Source: Staphylococcus lugdunensis (GTDB lineage: Bacteria; Bacillota; Bacilli; Staphylococcales; Staphylococcaceae). Taken from it: a stretch of 64,000 bases of DNA. A program made the translations under genes and the position numbers. The DNA lies in NCBI RefSeq assembly GCF_002901705.1, contig NZ_PPPV01000012.1, forward strand, positions 465,451 to 529,450, in the 5' to 3' direction. Numbering within the stretch: position 1 is the first letter of the stretch; the number at the start of each line of letters is the position of its first letter. This document shows positions 8,120 to 17,563 of the stretch, one piece after another. The notes below the pieces were generated by a model that did not search any database, had not been told where the DNA came from, and was given only the letters and a program-made list of their open reading frames with translations.

Positions 8120-8824
8120 ATGTCAGAAACATTAACACAAATGCGTCAGAACGTATATCATGGAAACATAGAACTTCCTAAATACAAACTTGTTAAATTC
8201 ACCTGGGGCAATGTATCAGAAATCAATCGTGATTTAGGAATTGTGGTCATTAAGCCTTCTGGCGTAGATTATGAAAAACTCACACCGGAAAATATGGTCG
8301 TCACAGATCTTGAAGGAAACGTATTAGAAGGATCATTTAACCCTTCTTCTGATCTTCAAACACATCTTGAATTATATAAGGCATGGCCAGAAATTGGCGG
8401 GATTGTACACACACATTCTACAGAAGCAGTTGGATGGGCACAATCAGGATTAGACATTCCATTCTTAGGTACAACTCATGCAGATTATTTTCATGGTCCT
8501 ATACCATGTACACGTTCATTGACATATAATGAAGTTGAAGATGCCTATGAAAAAGAAACAGGAAAAGTCATTGTCGAAACTTTTAAAGAACGAAAACTTG
8601 ATCCAACGTCTATTCCTGGTGTTATCGTTAGTAATCATGGTCCGTTTACATGGGGTAAAAATGCTTCACAAGCTATCTATCATTCTGTTGTCCTTGAAGA
8701 AGTCGCCAAGATGAACAGATATACGAAACAAATTAATCCGTGTGTGGAAAATGCACCAAGTTATATTATGGATAAACACTATTTAAGAAAACATGGCACT
8801 AACGCTTATTACGGTCAGCAATAA
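8120..8824 (+). CDS. ulaF: L-ribulose-5-phosphate 4-epimerase
   Basis: A 234-residue class II aldolase-fold epimerase (AraD/UlaF/SgbE) converting L-ribulose-5-phosphate to D-xylulose-5-phosphate, the last ascorbate step before the pentose phosphate pathway. Zinc ligands are visible as His97 and His99 (VHTHS) and His173 (SNHGPF); KPSGVDY is the phosphate-binding loop. The start lies one base after the ulaE stop. The sequence alone would not separate UlaF from AraD, but no arabinose genes are nearby and the operon decides. Confidence 0.9.
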   Translation: MSETLTQMRQNVYHGNIELPKYKLVKFTWGNVSEINRDLGIVVIKPSGVDYEKLTPENMVVTDLEGNVLEGSFNPSSDLQTHLELYKAWPEIGGIVHTHSTEAVGWAQSGLDIPFLGTTHADYFHGPIPCTRSLTYNEVEDAYEKETGKVIVETFKERKLDPTSIPGVIVSNHGPFTWGKNASQAIYHSVVLEEVAKMNRYTKQINPCVENAPSYIMDKHYLRKHGTNAYYGQQ

Positions 8825-8856
8825 CATTAAAATACTAAATAAAAAGGTGATAGTTT

Positions 8857-10533
8857 ATGATACTCAGCTTAGATAAAACAAGTCATACTCTACTAGACTA
8901 CTTAATTCAAATTGAACAACCAGAAACAATTACAGAAATCTCAAAAAATCTTTGTCAATCTAGACGTAAAGTATACTATCACCTTAAAAAAATAAATCAG
9001 TCATTACCAGACGATACAAAGAAAATAATAAACTACCCACATATTGGTATTTTATTAAACGATAATCAAAAACGCGCCTGTATAGAATTATTAAGTAAAT
9101 CTGATACAACGCAATATGTTATGAGCATAGAAGAACGCCAATGGCTAATCATCATATATATTTGTATCTCAAATGAATTCATTACAATCAACAAACTTAT
9201 GGAACTTGTTGATGTCTCACATAATACGATTCTAAATGATCTCAATAATATTCGAGAACTTATAGAATTTGAACAATTTAATATTCATCTACGTGTAAAA
9301 AAGTTTGGAGGATATTATATTGAATGCCATCTGTTATCTAAAATTCAATTTATATATAAAATACTGCATGAAATTCATAAATCATCATCTGAAGCTTTTA
9401 AATCTTTGATTCATGAGAAACTTTTATCTAATACAAGCTTTAGTCACTATCACTCATTAGAAAAAACGGATTTTTTAAAGACCTTATTAAAAGAAATAAG
9501 TAATGATTTAGGTAAAATACTTAATCGAAAAGATAGTGAGTTTATGTTACAAATACTACCCTATTTGTTAATGGTTTCTTATAACAGTGGGATTAATGCT
9601 TACAATTATGAATTGATAAGAAAAGATTTCATACTTGTTCAAGAGCGCATTGAATATAAAGTGTCTGAAAAGCTTGTATCCTCTTTAGAGTCTGAATTTA
9701 ATGTTTCTTTTGATCAAATGGCAAAAAATATTATAGCCCTTTTACTTTTATCATTGCGTAAAGATAGTGATATTCATAATGTTAGTAATGATTATGATGA
9801 TATGCGTGAGACTTTAGAATTATTTTTATCGCTTTTTGAGCATGAATATAATATAAATATTTCAAAACGAAATATGTTGTTGAATCAACTTCTAACACAC
9901 TGTAAATCTTTACTTTATCAAAAGACTTACAATATTCCTTCAGATACACAATTTACAAATAATATTAAAGAAAAGTTCAACTATCTATTCATGGTTACAA
10001 AGCGTTGTATTACATTACTTGAAGAAGCTTGGCTAATACACATGACTGATGATGACATAGCTTATATAGCCATACATCTTGGTGGTGCAATTCACAATAA
10101 TCCAAATAGTGAAATACCAGTTAAAAAAATTACACTTATATGCGATGAAGGTATTGGCATGAGAAAATTCTTCTTAAAACAATGCCAGTCCTATATATCT
10201 AATGCATATATTGATACTGTATTTACTTTAGAAGAATTCGATAGTGTTAAAGAAATTTTAAATTCAGATATTATCATTTCTACAAGTGATGCTATCGAAA
10301 CGGATATTCCCGTAATATTTGTTAATCCAATTCTCACAAATGAAGATATTATACGTATCGTTTCTTATAGATATTCAAGTAATGAAATAAATTTTTATAA
10401 TTTTTCTAATCAACTAGATTTAATATTGAAACATTATATTAGAGATGAAAGTGAACAATATAACTTACGAAATCAAATCGAAAAGTTATTTCTCAAAGAA
10501 TTAATCCAAACTTTAGAAACTAAAAATTTTTAA
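8857..10533 (+). CDS. ulaR: PRD-domain transcriptional regulator of the ula operon
   Basis: A 558-residue BglG/MtlR-type PTS-controlled regulator. Visible order: a helix-turn-helix near residues 20-50, a second Mga-type helix-turn-helix near 92-150 (SHNTILNDLNNIRELIE), PRD-like regions about 190-320 and 330-415, and an EIIB-Gat-like domain from about 422. The second PRD has His348 and His407 (IAIHLGGAI). The EIIB-like domain keeps Cys429 in ICDEGIGM. No C-terminal EIIA domain is present, unlike MtlR. The DNA-binding architecture indicates an activator rather than an RNA-binding antiterminator. It probably responds to phosphorylation by HPr and UlaB and acts on the palindrome at 4157-4182; this is inferred. 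The gene symbol follows usage in Gram-positive ula operons. Confidence 0.82.
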   Translation: MILSLDKTSHTLLDYLIQIEQPETITEISKNLCQSRRKVYYHLKKINQSLPDDTKKIINYPHIGILLNDNQKRACIELLSKSDTTQYVMSIEERQWLIIIYICISNEFITINKLMELVDVSHNTILNDLNNIRELIEFEQFNIHLRVKKFGGYYIECHLLSKIQFIYKILHEIHKSSSEAFKSLIHEKLLSNTSFSHYHSLEKTDFLKTLLKEISNDLGKILNRKDSEFMLQILPYLLMVSYNSGINAYNYELIRKDFILVQERIEYKVSEKLVSSLESEFNVSFDQMAKNIIALLLLSLRKDSDIHNVSNDYDDMRETLELFLSLFEHEYNINISKRNMLLNQLLTHCKSLLYQKTYNIPSDTQFTNNIKEKFNYLFMVTKRCITLLEEAWLIHMTDDDIAYIAIHLGGAIHNNPNSEIPVKKITLICDEGIGMRKFFLKQCQSYISNAYIDTVFTLEEFDSVKEILNSDIIISTSDAIETDIPVIFVNPILTNEDIIRIVSYRYSSNEINFYNFSNQLDLILKHYIRDESEQYNLRNQIEKLFLKELIQTLETKNF

Positions 10534-10606
10534 AATTTCATTTGCATAAAGAAAGTAGATTCATTGAAATACTTAAATAACAATAATGATATAAGGAGAT
10601 TCAATA

Positions 10607-11698
10607 ATGAAAAATGTTAAAGATATTACAAGAGAGTCATGGATTCTATCTACCTTTCCAGAATGGGGAACTTGGCTTAATGAAGAAATAGAAAATGAAG
10701 TTGTTAATGAAGGTAATTTTGCAATGTGGTGGTTAGGCAATTGTGGTATCTGGATCAAAACGCCAGAAGGTGCAAATATCGTTATGGACTTATGGTCAAA
10801 CAGAGGCAAATCTACTAAAAAAGTTAAAGATATGGTTCGAGGACATCAAATGGCCAATATGGCAGGCGTTCGTAAACTACAACCAAATCTTCGTGTACAG
10901 CCAATGGTTATTGATCCATTTGCGATAAACGAATTAGATTATTACCTAGTTTCTCATTACCATAGTGATCATATTGATATTAATACAGCTGCGGCAATCT
11001 TCAACAATCCAAAATTAAACCATGTTAAATTTGTGGGTCCGCATGAATGTGCCCGCATCTGGAAAGAATGGGGTGTTTCAGAAGATCGTATTATCACAAT
11101 AAAGCCAGGTGAAAGCTTCGAATTTAAAGATGTAAAAGTAACAGCGGTAGAATCATTCGATAGAACTTGTCTTGTTACATTGCCAGTTGAAGGCAGCGAA
11201 GAAAATGACAACAATTTAAAAGGACTTCCAGTAACTGACGAAGAAATGGCTCGAAAATCAGTCAATTATGTATTTGAAACTCCAGGTGGTACGATTTACC
11301 ATGGTGCTGACTCACATTTTTCAAATTACTTTGCCAAGCACGGTAAAGACTTTAAAATAGATGTTGTACTCAATAACTATGGTGACAATCCTGTAGGTAT
11401 TCAAGATAAAATGACATCGATTGATCTTTTACGTATGGCAGAAAACTTAAATGCGAAAGTAATTATTCCAGTACATTATGATATTTGGTCTAATTTCATG
11501 GCATCTACAAATGAAATTATAGAACTCTGGAAAATGCGCAAAGATCGCTTACAGTATCAATTCCATCCTTTCATATGGGAAGTTGGTGGTAAATATACTT
11601 ATCCAGAAGACAAAGATAAAATAGAATACCATCACCCACGCGGTTTTGATGATGCTTTTGAACAACCTTCAAATATTCAATTTAAAGCATTATTATAA
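10607..11698 (+). CDS. ulaG: L-ascorbate-6-phosphate lactonase
   Basis: A 363-residue cytosolic metallo-beta-lactamase-fold hydrolase that opens the lactone ring of L-ascorbate-6-phosphate to give 3-keto-L-gulonate-6-phosphate. The metal motif is His117-x-His119-x-Asp121-His122 (SHYHSDHID). Further ligand regions are YHGADSHFS and IIPVHYDIW. Length matches E. coli UlaG. In enterobacteria ulaG is transcribed separately; here it is the last gene, 73 bases behind ulaR on the same strand. A strong ribosome-binding site (AAGGAG) precedes the ATG. Confidence 0.93.
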   Translation: MKNVKDITRESWILSTFPEWGTWLNEEIENEVVNEGNFAMWWLGNCGIWIKTPEGANIVMDLWSNRGKSTKKVKDMVRGHQMANMAGVRKLQPNLRVQPMVIDPFAINELDYYLVSHYHSDHIDINTAAAIFNNPKLNHVKFVGPHECARIWKEWGVSEDRIITIKPGESFEFKDVKVTAVESFDRTCLVTLPVEGSEENDNNLKGLPVTDEEMARKSVNYVFETPGGTIYHGADSHFSNYFAKHGKDFKIDVVLNNYGDNPVGIQDKMTSIDLLRMAENLNAKVIIPVHYDIWSNFMASTNEIIELWKMRKDRLQYQFHPFIWEVGGKYTYPEDKDKIEYHHPRGFDDAFEQPSNIQFKALL

Positions 11699-11747
11699 TT
11701 GAATTAGAAAGCAATAAATAAAAAAACACTTATCAAACGGTTATCAC

Positions 11748-11787
11748 AGCGTGTCGGCAAAACCTGAAATTTTGCTGGCACGCTTTA
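11748..11787 (+). terminator. Terminator at the end of the ula operon
   Basis: AGCGTGTCGGCAAAA pairs with TTTTGCTGGCACGCT through two G-U pairs, followed by a short T-rich stretch. It closes the ula transcript just before the second decayed peptidase fragment. Confidence 0.65.
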
Positions 11788-11805
11788 ATAAACTCTAATT
11801 TTGTA

Positions 11806-12169
11806 ATTTTTGTCCTTGAATCAAAACTCATACATCCCCCACTTCTATACCTAAATCTCTAGTTTCTTATGCTGATTGTGTTCTCTCACCAATGCGCACT
11901 TCCATATGTTTATCGTCTATAGAGACTGTTTATTGCTGTCTTTATAAACATGAACATTTGTTTCATGTAAAATATATTATTCCTATAAAGATTTCTCCTG
12001 ATTCAGTTTGAATTTTACAGTTCTCCCTTTTACTATTATAAGTAATGCAGCTTTATTAATTATCCGTGTCGAATAAACTAACTGTTAATGATATTGCTTC
12101 TGTCGCATTTCTTGTTGGACTACCAATTTCAATTAGTGTCTGGATTGTTTCTAAAGTATTTTCAGTCAC
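11806..12169 (-). pseudogene. Decayed M42-family aminopeptidase, copy B (N-terminal part)
   Basis: Reading leftwards from a GTG at 12169 gives VTENTLETIQTLIEIGSPTR, the typical start of an M42 aminopeptidase, then a run broken by stops. Past 12020 the sequence aligns in the same orientation with copy A at about 3402-3620, including long identical blocks such as TTGCTGTCTTTATAAACATG. The fragment stops at the piece encoding SFDSRT, close to the ula terminator. The C-terminal half is absent. With copy A it brackets the ula operon. Confidence 0.75.
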
Positions 12170-12292
12170 GCATATATCCCTTTTTTAAATTACAGATTAC
12201 TATACCTTTTACTCCCCTAATTATATTTGATTAATTACTCCATCTACTTTACAATGTTTTTATTCTGAAAATTTTGAATAAGGTGATTCTTA
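12170..12292. other. Promoter region of tyrA
   Basis: AT-rich spacer between the peptidase fragment and tyrA. A weak ribosome-binding site (AAGGTGA) precedes the tyrA ATG. I could not assign a clear promoter. Confidence 0.4.
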
Positions 12293-13384
12293 ATGCACAA
12301 TATTGTTTTTATTGGACTAGGCTTAATTGGCGGTAGCTTGGCAAGTAATTTAAAGTATTATCACAGTAATATTCATATCTCTGCATATGATTCAGATATT
12401 TCTCAGTTAGAAAAAGCATATTCTATGGGTATTATTGATACTAAAATAACCGATTATCGCATTGCCGTTGAACAAGCAGATGTTTTAATTTTTGCAACGC
12501 CTGTTCAACAAACGATTCGTTATTTAGCTCAATTACATCTATTTAACACTCAGGCTAACCTAATTGTTACTGATACTGGGAGTACAAAAACAAACGTTTT
12601 AGAATTTGAAAATCGACTATTGCATCATAATATACACCTTGTAGGTGGCCATCCAATGGCCGGTAGTCATAAGTCTGGGGTGTTAAATGCTAAAAAGCAT
12701 TTATTTGAAAATGCATATTACGTTCTCGTTTATAATTCAACTAAAAATCGCGATGCTGCTCAATATTTGAAACAATTATTTAGCTCTACTTCAGCTAAAT
12801 TTATTGAAACAACAGCAAAAGAACATGATATTGTCACTGCAGCTGTTAGCCATGTACCCCATATTATTGCAGCTAGTTTGGTGCATTTAAATGCAAATCA
12901 ATCTACAAAACATAAATTAGTTAAACAACTTGCTGCTGGTGGTTTTCGCGATATTACTCGCATAGCTAGTAGTAATGCAGAAATGTGGCGCGATATTACA
13001 ATTAGTAATAAAACAGCCATTCTAAACTTAATACAAGATATGCAACAACAATTAGTAGCATTATCTTCAATAATTCAAAACGATAAAATCGAAGAAATTC
13101 AAGCGTTTTTTGCTAACGCTAAAACATATCGTGATGCTTTACCCCTTAAACAACAAGGCGCATTAAATACAGCGTATGATCTATTTGTAGATATTCCGGA
13201 TAAACCGGGTATGATTAACCAAGTTACTTATATTCTAAGTTTACATAACATTTCTATAAGCAACTTAAAAATTTTAGAAGTCCGTGAAGATATTCTTGGT
13301 GCACTTCAAATCAGTTTTAAAACACCCGAAGATCGTGATAAAGGTATTAAAGCTTTGCATGAATTTGATACCTATGTACCATAA
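12293..13384 (+). CDS. tyrA: Prephenate dehydrogenase
   Basis: A 363-residue enzyme that oxidatively decarboxylates prephenate to 4-hydroxyphenylpyruvate in tyrosine synthesis. The Rossmann glycine motif GLGLIGGS is at residues 8-15. The catalytic-region motif [12 protein letters not shown] follows, and AVSHVPHI lies in the dimer-forming helical domain. A C-terminal ACT domain begins near residue 290 ([18 protein letters not shown]), suggesting feedback control by an amino acid, probably tyrosine. Length and organisation match Firmicute TyrA. It has no aromatic-pathway neighbours here. Confidence 0.92.
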   Translation: MHNIVFIGLGLIGGSLASNLKYYHSNIHISAYDSDISQLEKAYSMGIIDTKITDYRIAVEQADVLIFATPVQQTIRYLAQLHLFNTQANLIVTDTGSTKTNVLEFENRLLHHNIHLVGGHPMAGSHKSGVLNAKKHLFENAYYVLVYNSTKNRDAAQYLKQLFSSTSAKFIETTAKEHDIVTAAVSHVPHIIAASLVHLNANQSTKHKLVKQLAAGGFRDITRIASSNAEMWRDITISNKTAILNLIQDMQQQLVALSSIIQNDKIEEIQAFFANAKTYRDALPLKQQGALNTAYDLFVDIPDKPGMINQVTYILSLHNISISNLKILEVREDILGALQISFKTPEDRDKGIKALHEFDTYVP

Positions 13385-13396
13385 GTCAGTAGTTGA

Positions 13397-13499
13397 TTGG
13401 ATTGAAAATACGCTGGTACCATTTTTTCAATCCTAGTCAACCTTGCCGGGGCGAGACTACGAATTCACCATGAATTCTGTCCGACTCCCAATGTAATTA
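13397..13499. repeat. Dispersed intergenic hairpin repeat, copy 1 (inverted)
   Basis: Shares a core with copies at about 30460, 31722 and 53001 but in the opposite orientation: GGATTGAAAATACGCTGGTA, then TTTTTTCAATCC, and a distal GAATTCACCATGAATTC part. The core folds into a hairpin. It lies between the convergent 3' ends of tyrA and the Y-family polymerase gene and may help to end both transcripts. Confidence 0.7.
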
Positions 13500-14768
13500 T
13501 TACATCTTATGTCCTGCCATTAATCCTAAACGTCCGTGCTTAGTACCTGAATCAGTATAAGATATAGCTTTAGATACAATGCCTTTACCATATTTCATGT
13601 GTAAATTATCAATCGTTTTAGCTAATTTTTCATCTCGTTTACGTTCGTATTCATCAAAAAATAAATTCAATTGCCGTTGATCTTCAGGTACAAGTTGTGT
13701 TAAAGATACACTTAATGTACGGTATAATACTTTTTTATCGCATAAATGATTAGCATAGTAGTTTACTACTTTAAATATTTCTTTTTCTAAGTTAGTAGGA
13801 TCTTCAAGTGTATATTGCTTATGCACGCCACCACCTTCGCTATAGCCAAATGAAAAGTGAATCGTTCTTGCCATTTGTTTTCGCGCTCTCACCCTGCTTG
13901 CCACATCTTCTATTAATTCTTGCATAACTACTTTAGATTCCTCAAAGGTGTAATCTCGCATTAAAATTTGGCTCTTACAAATTGAAGGATTTGTAATATG
14001 ATGCTTATCTCGTAACTTACTTTGATCTATTCCATTCGCATGTAAATGTAAATCAGTACCTAATATTCCAAATGCTTTCTTTAATTGGTTATGTGGGTAT
14101 TTTGCTAAATCTCCCACAGTAAAAATCCCACGTTTATTTAATTTAACTTCTGTCCGTTTATTAATTCCCCAAAATTCTCTCAAAGGTTGTATATTCCATA
14201 ATTTATTCGGAACATCATGATAACGCCATTCTGCTATACCATTTATAGTATGTTTAGCTTCAGTATCCATTGCTACTTTACTTAACAGCATATTTGAGCC
14301 AATACCTACTGTACACATAATTCCTGTTTCTTCATATATTTCCTTTTTTAAGCGTTCACAAAAAGCAGTAACAGTAGAATTAAAGCGATAATAACTATCT
14401 GTTACATCCATAAAAAATTCATCAATACTGTATTGATGTAAATCTTCAGCTGGAACATAACGTAATGCTATTTTTGAAATAGCTATAGATACGTTTAAAT
14501 ACTTCCTCATACTAGGATTAATAATATAAATGTCATTACGATGTGGAATTTCGAATAGTCTTGAACCTGTTTTAATACCTAATTCTTTTAATTTTGGTGT
14601 TGCTGCAAGTACCACTGAGCCTTGTCGTTTAGTATCTGCTACTACTGCTAACTTTGTTGTTTTTGGATTTAAACCTTTCTCTATACATGAAACACTTGCA
14701 AAAAAGCTTTTTTGATCAATACATAAGACATCCCTATCGTCTAATAAATTGTAATCATACATTCCCAC
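13500..14768 (-). CDS. Y-family DNA polymerase (UmuC/ImpB-like), SOS-controlled
   Basis: A 422-residue translesion DNA polymerase. The first catalytic region has Asp18 in LCIDQKSFFASV. The second carboxylate pair is Asp116-Glu117 in YSIDEFFMD. It has a little-finger domain toward the C-terminus. Staphylococcal genomes carry this UmuC-like gene apart from dinB. Two LexA boxes at 14798-14811 and 14827-14840 lie directly upstream, so it should be induced by DNA damage. The ribosome-binding site (GGGAGGTAGTGGG region) precedes the ATG at 14768. No umuD partner is present, as is usual in Firmicutes. Confidence 0.88.
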   Translation of the reverse strand: MGMYDYNLLDDRDVLCIDQKSFFASVSCIEKGLNPKTTKLAVVADTKRQGSVVLAATPKLKELGIKTGSRLFEIPHRNDIYIINPSMRKYLNVSIAISKIALRYVPAEDLHQYSIDEFFMDVTDSYYRFNSTVTAFCERLKKEIYEETGIMCTVGIGSNMLLSKVAMDTEAKHTINGIAEWRYHDVPNKLWNIQPLREFWGINKRTEVKLNKRGIFTVGDLAKYPHNQLKKAFGILGTDLHLHANGIDQSKLRDKHHITNPSICKSQILMRDYTFEESKVVMQELIEDVASRVRARKQMARTIHFSFGYSEGGGVHKQYTLEDPTNLEKEIFKVVNYYANHLCDKKVLYRTLSVSLTQLVPEDQRQLNLFFDEYERKRDEKLAKTIDNLHMKYGKGIVSKAISYTDSGTKHGRLGLMAGHKM

Positions 14769-14797
14769 TACCTCCCTGTAGATATTTTAATTATATA

Positions 14798-14811
14798 CGA
14801 ACAAATGTTCT
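14798..14811. promoter_or_regulatory. LexA box 1 of the Y-family polymerase
   Basis: CGAACAAATGTTCT matches the Gram-positive SOS consensus CGAACNNNNGTTCG at all but the final base. Confidence 0.85.
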
Positions 14812-14826
14812 TTTTCAATACTTATA

Positions 14827-14840
14827 GGAACAAATGTTCT
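14827..14840. promoter_or_regulatory. LexA box 2 of the Y-family polymerase
   Basis: GGAACAAATGTTCT has the GAAC-N4-GTTC dyad and lies 29 bases from box 1. Paired boxes suggest tight repression. Confidence 0.8.
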
Positions 14841-14914
14841 ATAAAATATTGTTCTAAATATAAAGGTTTCATGCTATACTAAAATAGACTTAAATTTTAA
14901 AGGAGGCGCTATTT

Positions 14915-15100
14915 ATGCCAATCATAAATGTAAAATTAATAGAAGGTCGCTCTGATGAACAATTGAAAGCATTAGTATCAGAAGTCACTAATGCAGTAGA
15001 AAAAACAACAGGCGCTAATCGTGATGCAATTCATGTGATTATTGAAGAAATGAAGAAAAATCATTATGGTGTAGGCGGAATAAGAAAATCTGATCAATAA
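14915..15100 (+). CDS. 4-oxalocrotonate tautomerase family protein
   Basis: A 61-residue protein of the 4-oxalocrotonate tautomerase family. The catalytic Pro2, exposed as the first residue after Met removal, is present (MPIINVKLIEGRS). Members form hexamers and catalyse keto-enol tautomerisation; the substrate in staphylococci is unknown. AGGAGG sits before the ATG. Sometimes annotated as 2-hydroxymuconate tautomerase, but no catechol pathway genes are nearby. Confidence 0.85.
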   Translation: MPIINVKLIEGRSDEQLKALVSEVTNAVEKTTGANRDAIHVIIEEMKKNHYGVGGIRKSDQ

Positions 15101-15118
15101 AACCCTTTAAAATCGATA

Positions 15119-15152
15119 AAAACGCCAGCTACATGCGTAGTTGGCGTTTTTA
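15119..15152. terminator. Bidirectional terminator
   Basis: AACGCCAGCTAC and GTAGTTGGCGTT flank a 4-base loop, with A-run before and T-run after. It serves the rightward tautomerase gene and the leftward msrR gene. Confidence 0.85.
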
Positions 15153-15158
15153 CTATAC

Positions 15159-16139
15159 TTAGTTATCATCATCTAAAAACTTCTTGATAGCTTCTTTATT
15201 TTTTTGTTTATCAATATCTAAGGCACTTCCATCATTATTCGTATTGATATTTTGGTATGAATTTTTCACTGGTATAGTCAGAGACTGTACATCTTTATCT
15301 CCACGAATACCAAAACTTATACCTGTTTGGAAAATCGCTGAATCGGGCATATCTGTGTTAATATAACCTCTTAAAATACCTGCAACACGTGGCAATTTAA
15401 AAACTGTGCTAGGTGTTACTAATTCTTGCTTTAATGTTTGCATCACTTGCTGTTGACGACGTACACGACCAAAATCACCTTCAGCATCATGACGGAATCT
15501 AGCATATCCTAATAGCTCTTTACCATTAAGTCGATGGTGTCCTTTTTTTAATGACACGCCAATATTTTTGGACATATCTTTTTCAACATCTATAGGCACC
15601 CCATTAGGCGCTAACTCATCAATCATTTTCTCAAAACCTGTAAAATCAATAACTGCATAATATTCAGGATTAATTCCTAAATTCTTATTCAAAGTTTTTC
15701 TTAATAACTCTGGACCACCTAATGTATAAGCTGCATTAAGCTTATAGCTATTATATCCAGGAATATCTGCATAAATATCACGCATCACAGACATCATTTT
15801 CATTTTTTTGTGTAAATAATCGTATTGTACAATCATCATAGAATCTGTTCTAGATTTTCCAGACTGTGCTTTATCTGCACCTAGCACTAACACTGAAATT
15901 TTTCCATCATTTTTTATAGGGCCATTAAATTTATGAATTTTAACATCCTTTGCATGTTCTTCAGCATATTTAATTCCATTTTGATAGCTCACTGTAATAT
16001 AGACAATCAAGCTCACAAGTAAAATCAAAACAATTAATATTGCGATGGGTAATTTTTTTATACGTTTTTTAGTTTTTTTAGTTGAAGTAGTAGTCCCATT
16101 ACTTCTTCTGTATTTGGTTTGTTCCTTCTCTTCTGCCAT
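15159..16139 (-). CDS. msrR: LytR-CpsA-Psr family protein MsrR
   Basis: A 326-residue membrane-anchored LCP protein: a basic N-terminal cytosolic tail, one transmembrane segment near residues 30-50, and an extracellular LytR_CpsA_psr domain. Recognisable family stretches are [40 protein letters not shown] and [20 protein letters not shown], with the arginines that bind the polyprenyl pyrophosphate. LCP enzymes attach wall teichoic acid or other glycopolymers to peptidoglycan. The position next to msrA and the Y-family polymerase is that of S. aureus msrR. Confidence 0.88.
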   Translation of the reverse strand: MAEEKEQTKYRRSNGTTTSTKKTKKRIKKLPIAILIVLILLVSLIVYITVSYQNGIKYAEEHAKDVKIHKFNGPIKNDGKISVLVLGADKAQSGKSRTDSMMIVQYDYLHKKMKMMSVMRDIYADIPGYNSYKLNAAYTLGGPELLRKTLNKNLGINPEYYAVIDFTGFEKMIDELAPNGVPIDVEKDMSKNIGVSLKKGHHRLNGKELLGYARFRHDAEGDFGRVRRQQQVMQTLKQELVTPSTVFKLPRVAGILRGYINTDMPDSAIFQTGISFGIRGDKDVQSLTIPVKNSYQNINTNNDGSALDIDKQKNKEAIKKFLDDDN

Positions 16140-16278
16140 GGCTACCTACCTTAATTTTAATTTCTTCAAAATACGCTATCTATGTATTATAATATACATT
16201 AAAGTTATAGAAAATAGCTAAAAAAATCAAGATATTTATGAAAAAATGGTACTAAGGTCTAATGAGAGGATGGTATAA

Positions 16279-16791
16279 ATGAATATAAATACCGCATATT
16301 TTGCCGGAGGTTGCTTTTGGTGTATGACAAAGCCTTTCGATACTTTTGAAGGTATTGAAAAAGTAACATCAGGCTATATGGGAGGAACGACTGACAATCC
16401 AACTTATGAAGATGTTAAAAAAGGTACAACAGGTCATTATGAAACAGTTAAAATTGAATACGATGTTGCACTTTTTTCATATCATAAACTACTTGAAATT
16501 TTCTTTTCAGTGATTGATCCATTAGATGATGCAGGCCAGTTTCAAGATAGAGGTTCCCAGTATAAAACAGCTATTTTTTATACGAACGATGATCAAAAGA
16601 AAATTGCCGAAAACTACATTCAGCAATTACAACATACCATATATTCTGACAAAGCTATTGCCACAAAGATTTTACCTGCTTCAACTTTTTATAAAGCAGA
16701 GGAATATCACCAAGACTTTTATAAAAAGAATCCTGAGCGCTATGCCAAAGAACAACAAGATCGTGCTAATTATCAAGCAGATTTACATTAA
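16279..16791 (+). CDS. msrA: Peptide methionine-S-sulfoxide reductase MsrA
   Basis: A 170-residue MsrA that reduces the S-epimer of methionine sulfoxide in proteins. The active site GCFWC is at residues 11-15 with catalytic Cys12. GTTGHYETV and [21 protein letters not shown] are further substrate-pocket motifs. No resolving cysteine is visible near the C-terminus, so Cys15 or another thiol would be needed. It stands alone, without msrB, as in staphylococcal msrA1 loci. It starts 139 bases from the divergent msrR. Confidence 0.9.
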   Translation: MNINTAYFAGGCFWCMTKPFDTFEGIEKVTSGYMGGTTDNPTYEDVKKGTTGHYETVKIEYDVALFSYHKLLEIFFSVIDPLDDAGQFQDRGSQYKTAIFYTNDDQKKIAENYIQQLQHTIYSDKAIATKILPASTFYKAEEYHQDFYKKNPERYAKEQQDRANYQADLH

Positions 16792-16864
16792 TGTTACTTT
16801 ATCTAAAATCAATCTGTGATATAAATAAAATAGATTAAAATTAAAATTCCAAAATCTTTTTCTT

Positions 16865-17215
16865 CGAGTATCGTTTCAATAATATCATTAATATGATGAG
16901 AGATATCGTTTGAAAGTATTAATACTAAATGGCAGATGTTGCGTCTTGTTATCGCTTTATACATAAGGTACCTCGTTAATTTAGTTTAGTGAAGTTTATT
17001 AAATTATACGAAAGTGCCTTATTTTTTAAAGTATTTCAATGTATCATTACAAATAAATACGCCGTATTTTGGCGAGACTTTCGAGGGAACAGGACAAGCT
17101 GAAGCTGTCCCCTAAGAAAGCGAGCCAACAATACGAAATATTGTAAATAAAGAAGCCAGTAAATACAATTATAAAAGTCATTTATTGGCTATTTTTCTAG
17201 GATTTATGTCCCCGA
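16865..17215 (-). mobile_element. IS1182-family (IS1272-like) left-end relic
   Basis: Reading leftwards, an end sequence with CTGTCCCCTAAGAAAGCGAG and its reverse-strand partner is followed by a broken transposase N-terminus. It gives LPFSINTF and NDISHHINDIIETI in two frames, typical of IS1182-family transposases. The end block (about 17067-17143) is the inverted equivalent of 58968-59045. A GGGGACATAAATCC motif lies at its outer edge near 17200. The rest of the transposase is gone. Confidence 0.72.
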
Positions 17216-17420
17216 CTGTTTTTAAAGTTGTATTAAACACATATTTCAAGTACGTATAGTAAATTTGTATCATCGTCATCAAAAATCAAATTGAATGCTA
17301 CCCGTCTATTTTTTAGACGCTTAAGAACTGAATAAAGATACAAAATTTCTCTTGATCAAAATATATGAAAACGTATCATTGGAAGTATGTATAAAACCTG
17401 CATAATGGATAATAATAATC
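17216..17420. other. Unassigned stretch, possible decayed gene fragment
   Basis: On the minus strand a short open run encodes YLYSVLKRLKNRRVAFNLIF followed by an Asp-rich piece. It has no start, no recognisable family and no ribosome-binding site. It may be the tail of a lost gene. Otherwise nothing is visible. Confidence 0.25.
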
Positions 17421-17460
17421 AAAAGGCATAAACGCTGTTAAATCAACGTTTATGCCTTTT
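17421..17460. terminator. Bidirectional terminator-like hairpin
   Basis: AAAAGGCATAAACG (17421-17434) and CGTTTATGCCTTTT (17447-17460) form a perfect 14-base stem. It insulates the sdp-like relic from the region to its left. Confidence 0.75.
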
Positions 17461-17563
17461 AGTTTAGTTAACATAATTAACGATTATAGGTAATCGTTTT
17501 GTATAGCGTATTCATCAAATTATTTCTAAAGTTAAATTAAAAATTAAAGTTTTAAAAATAGGA

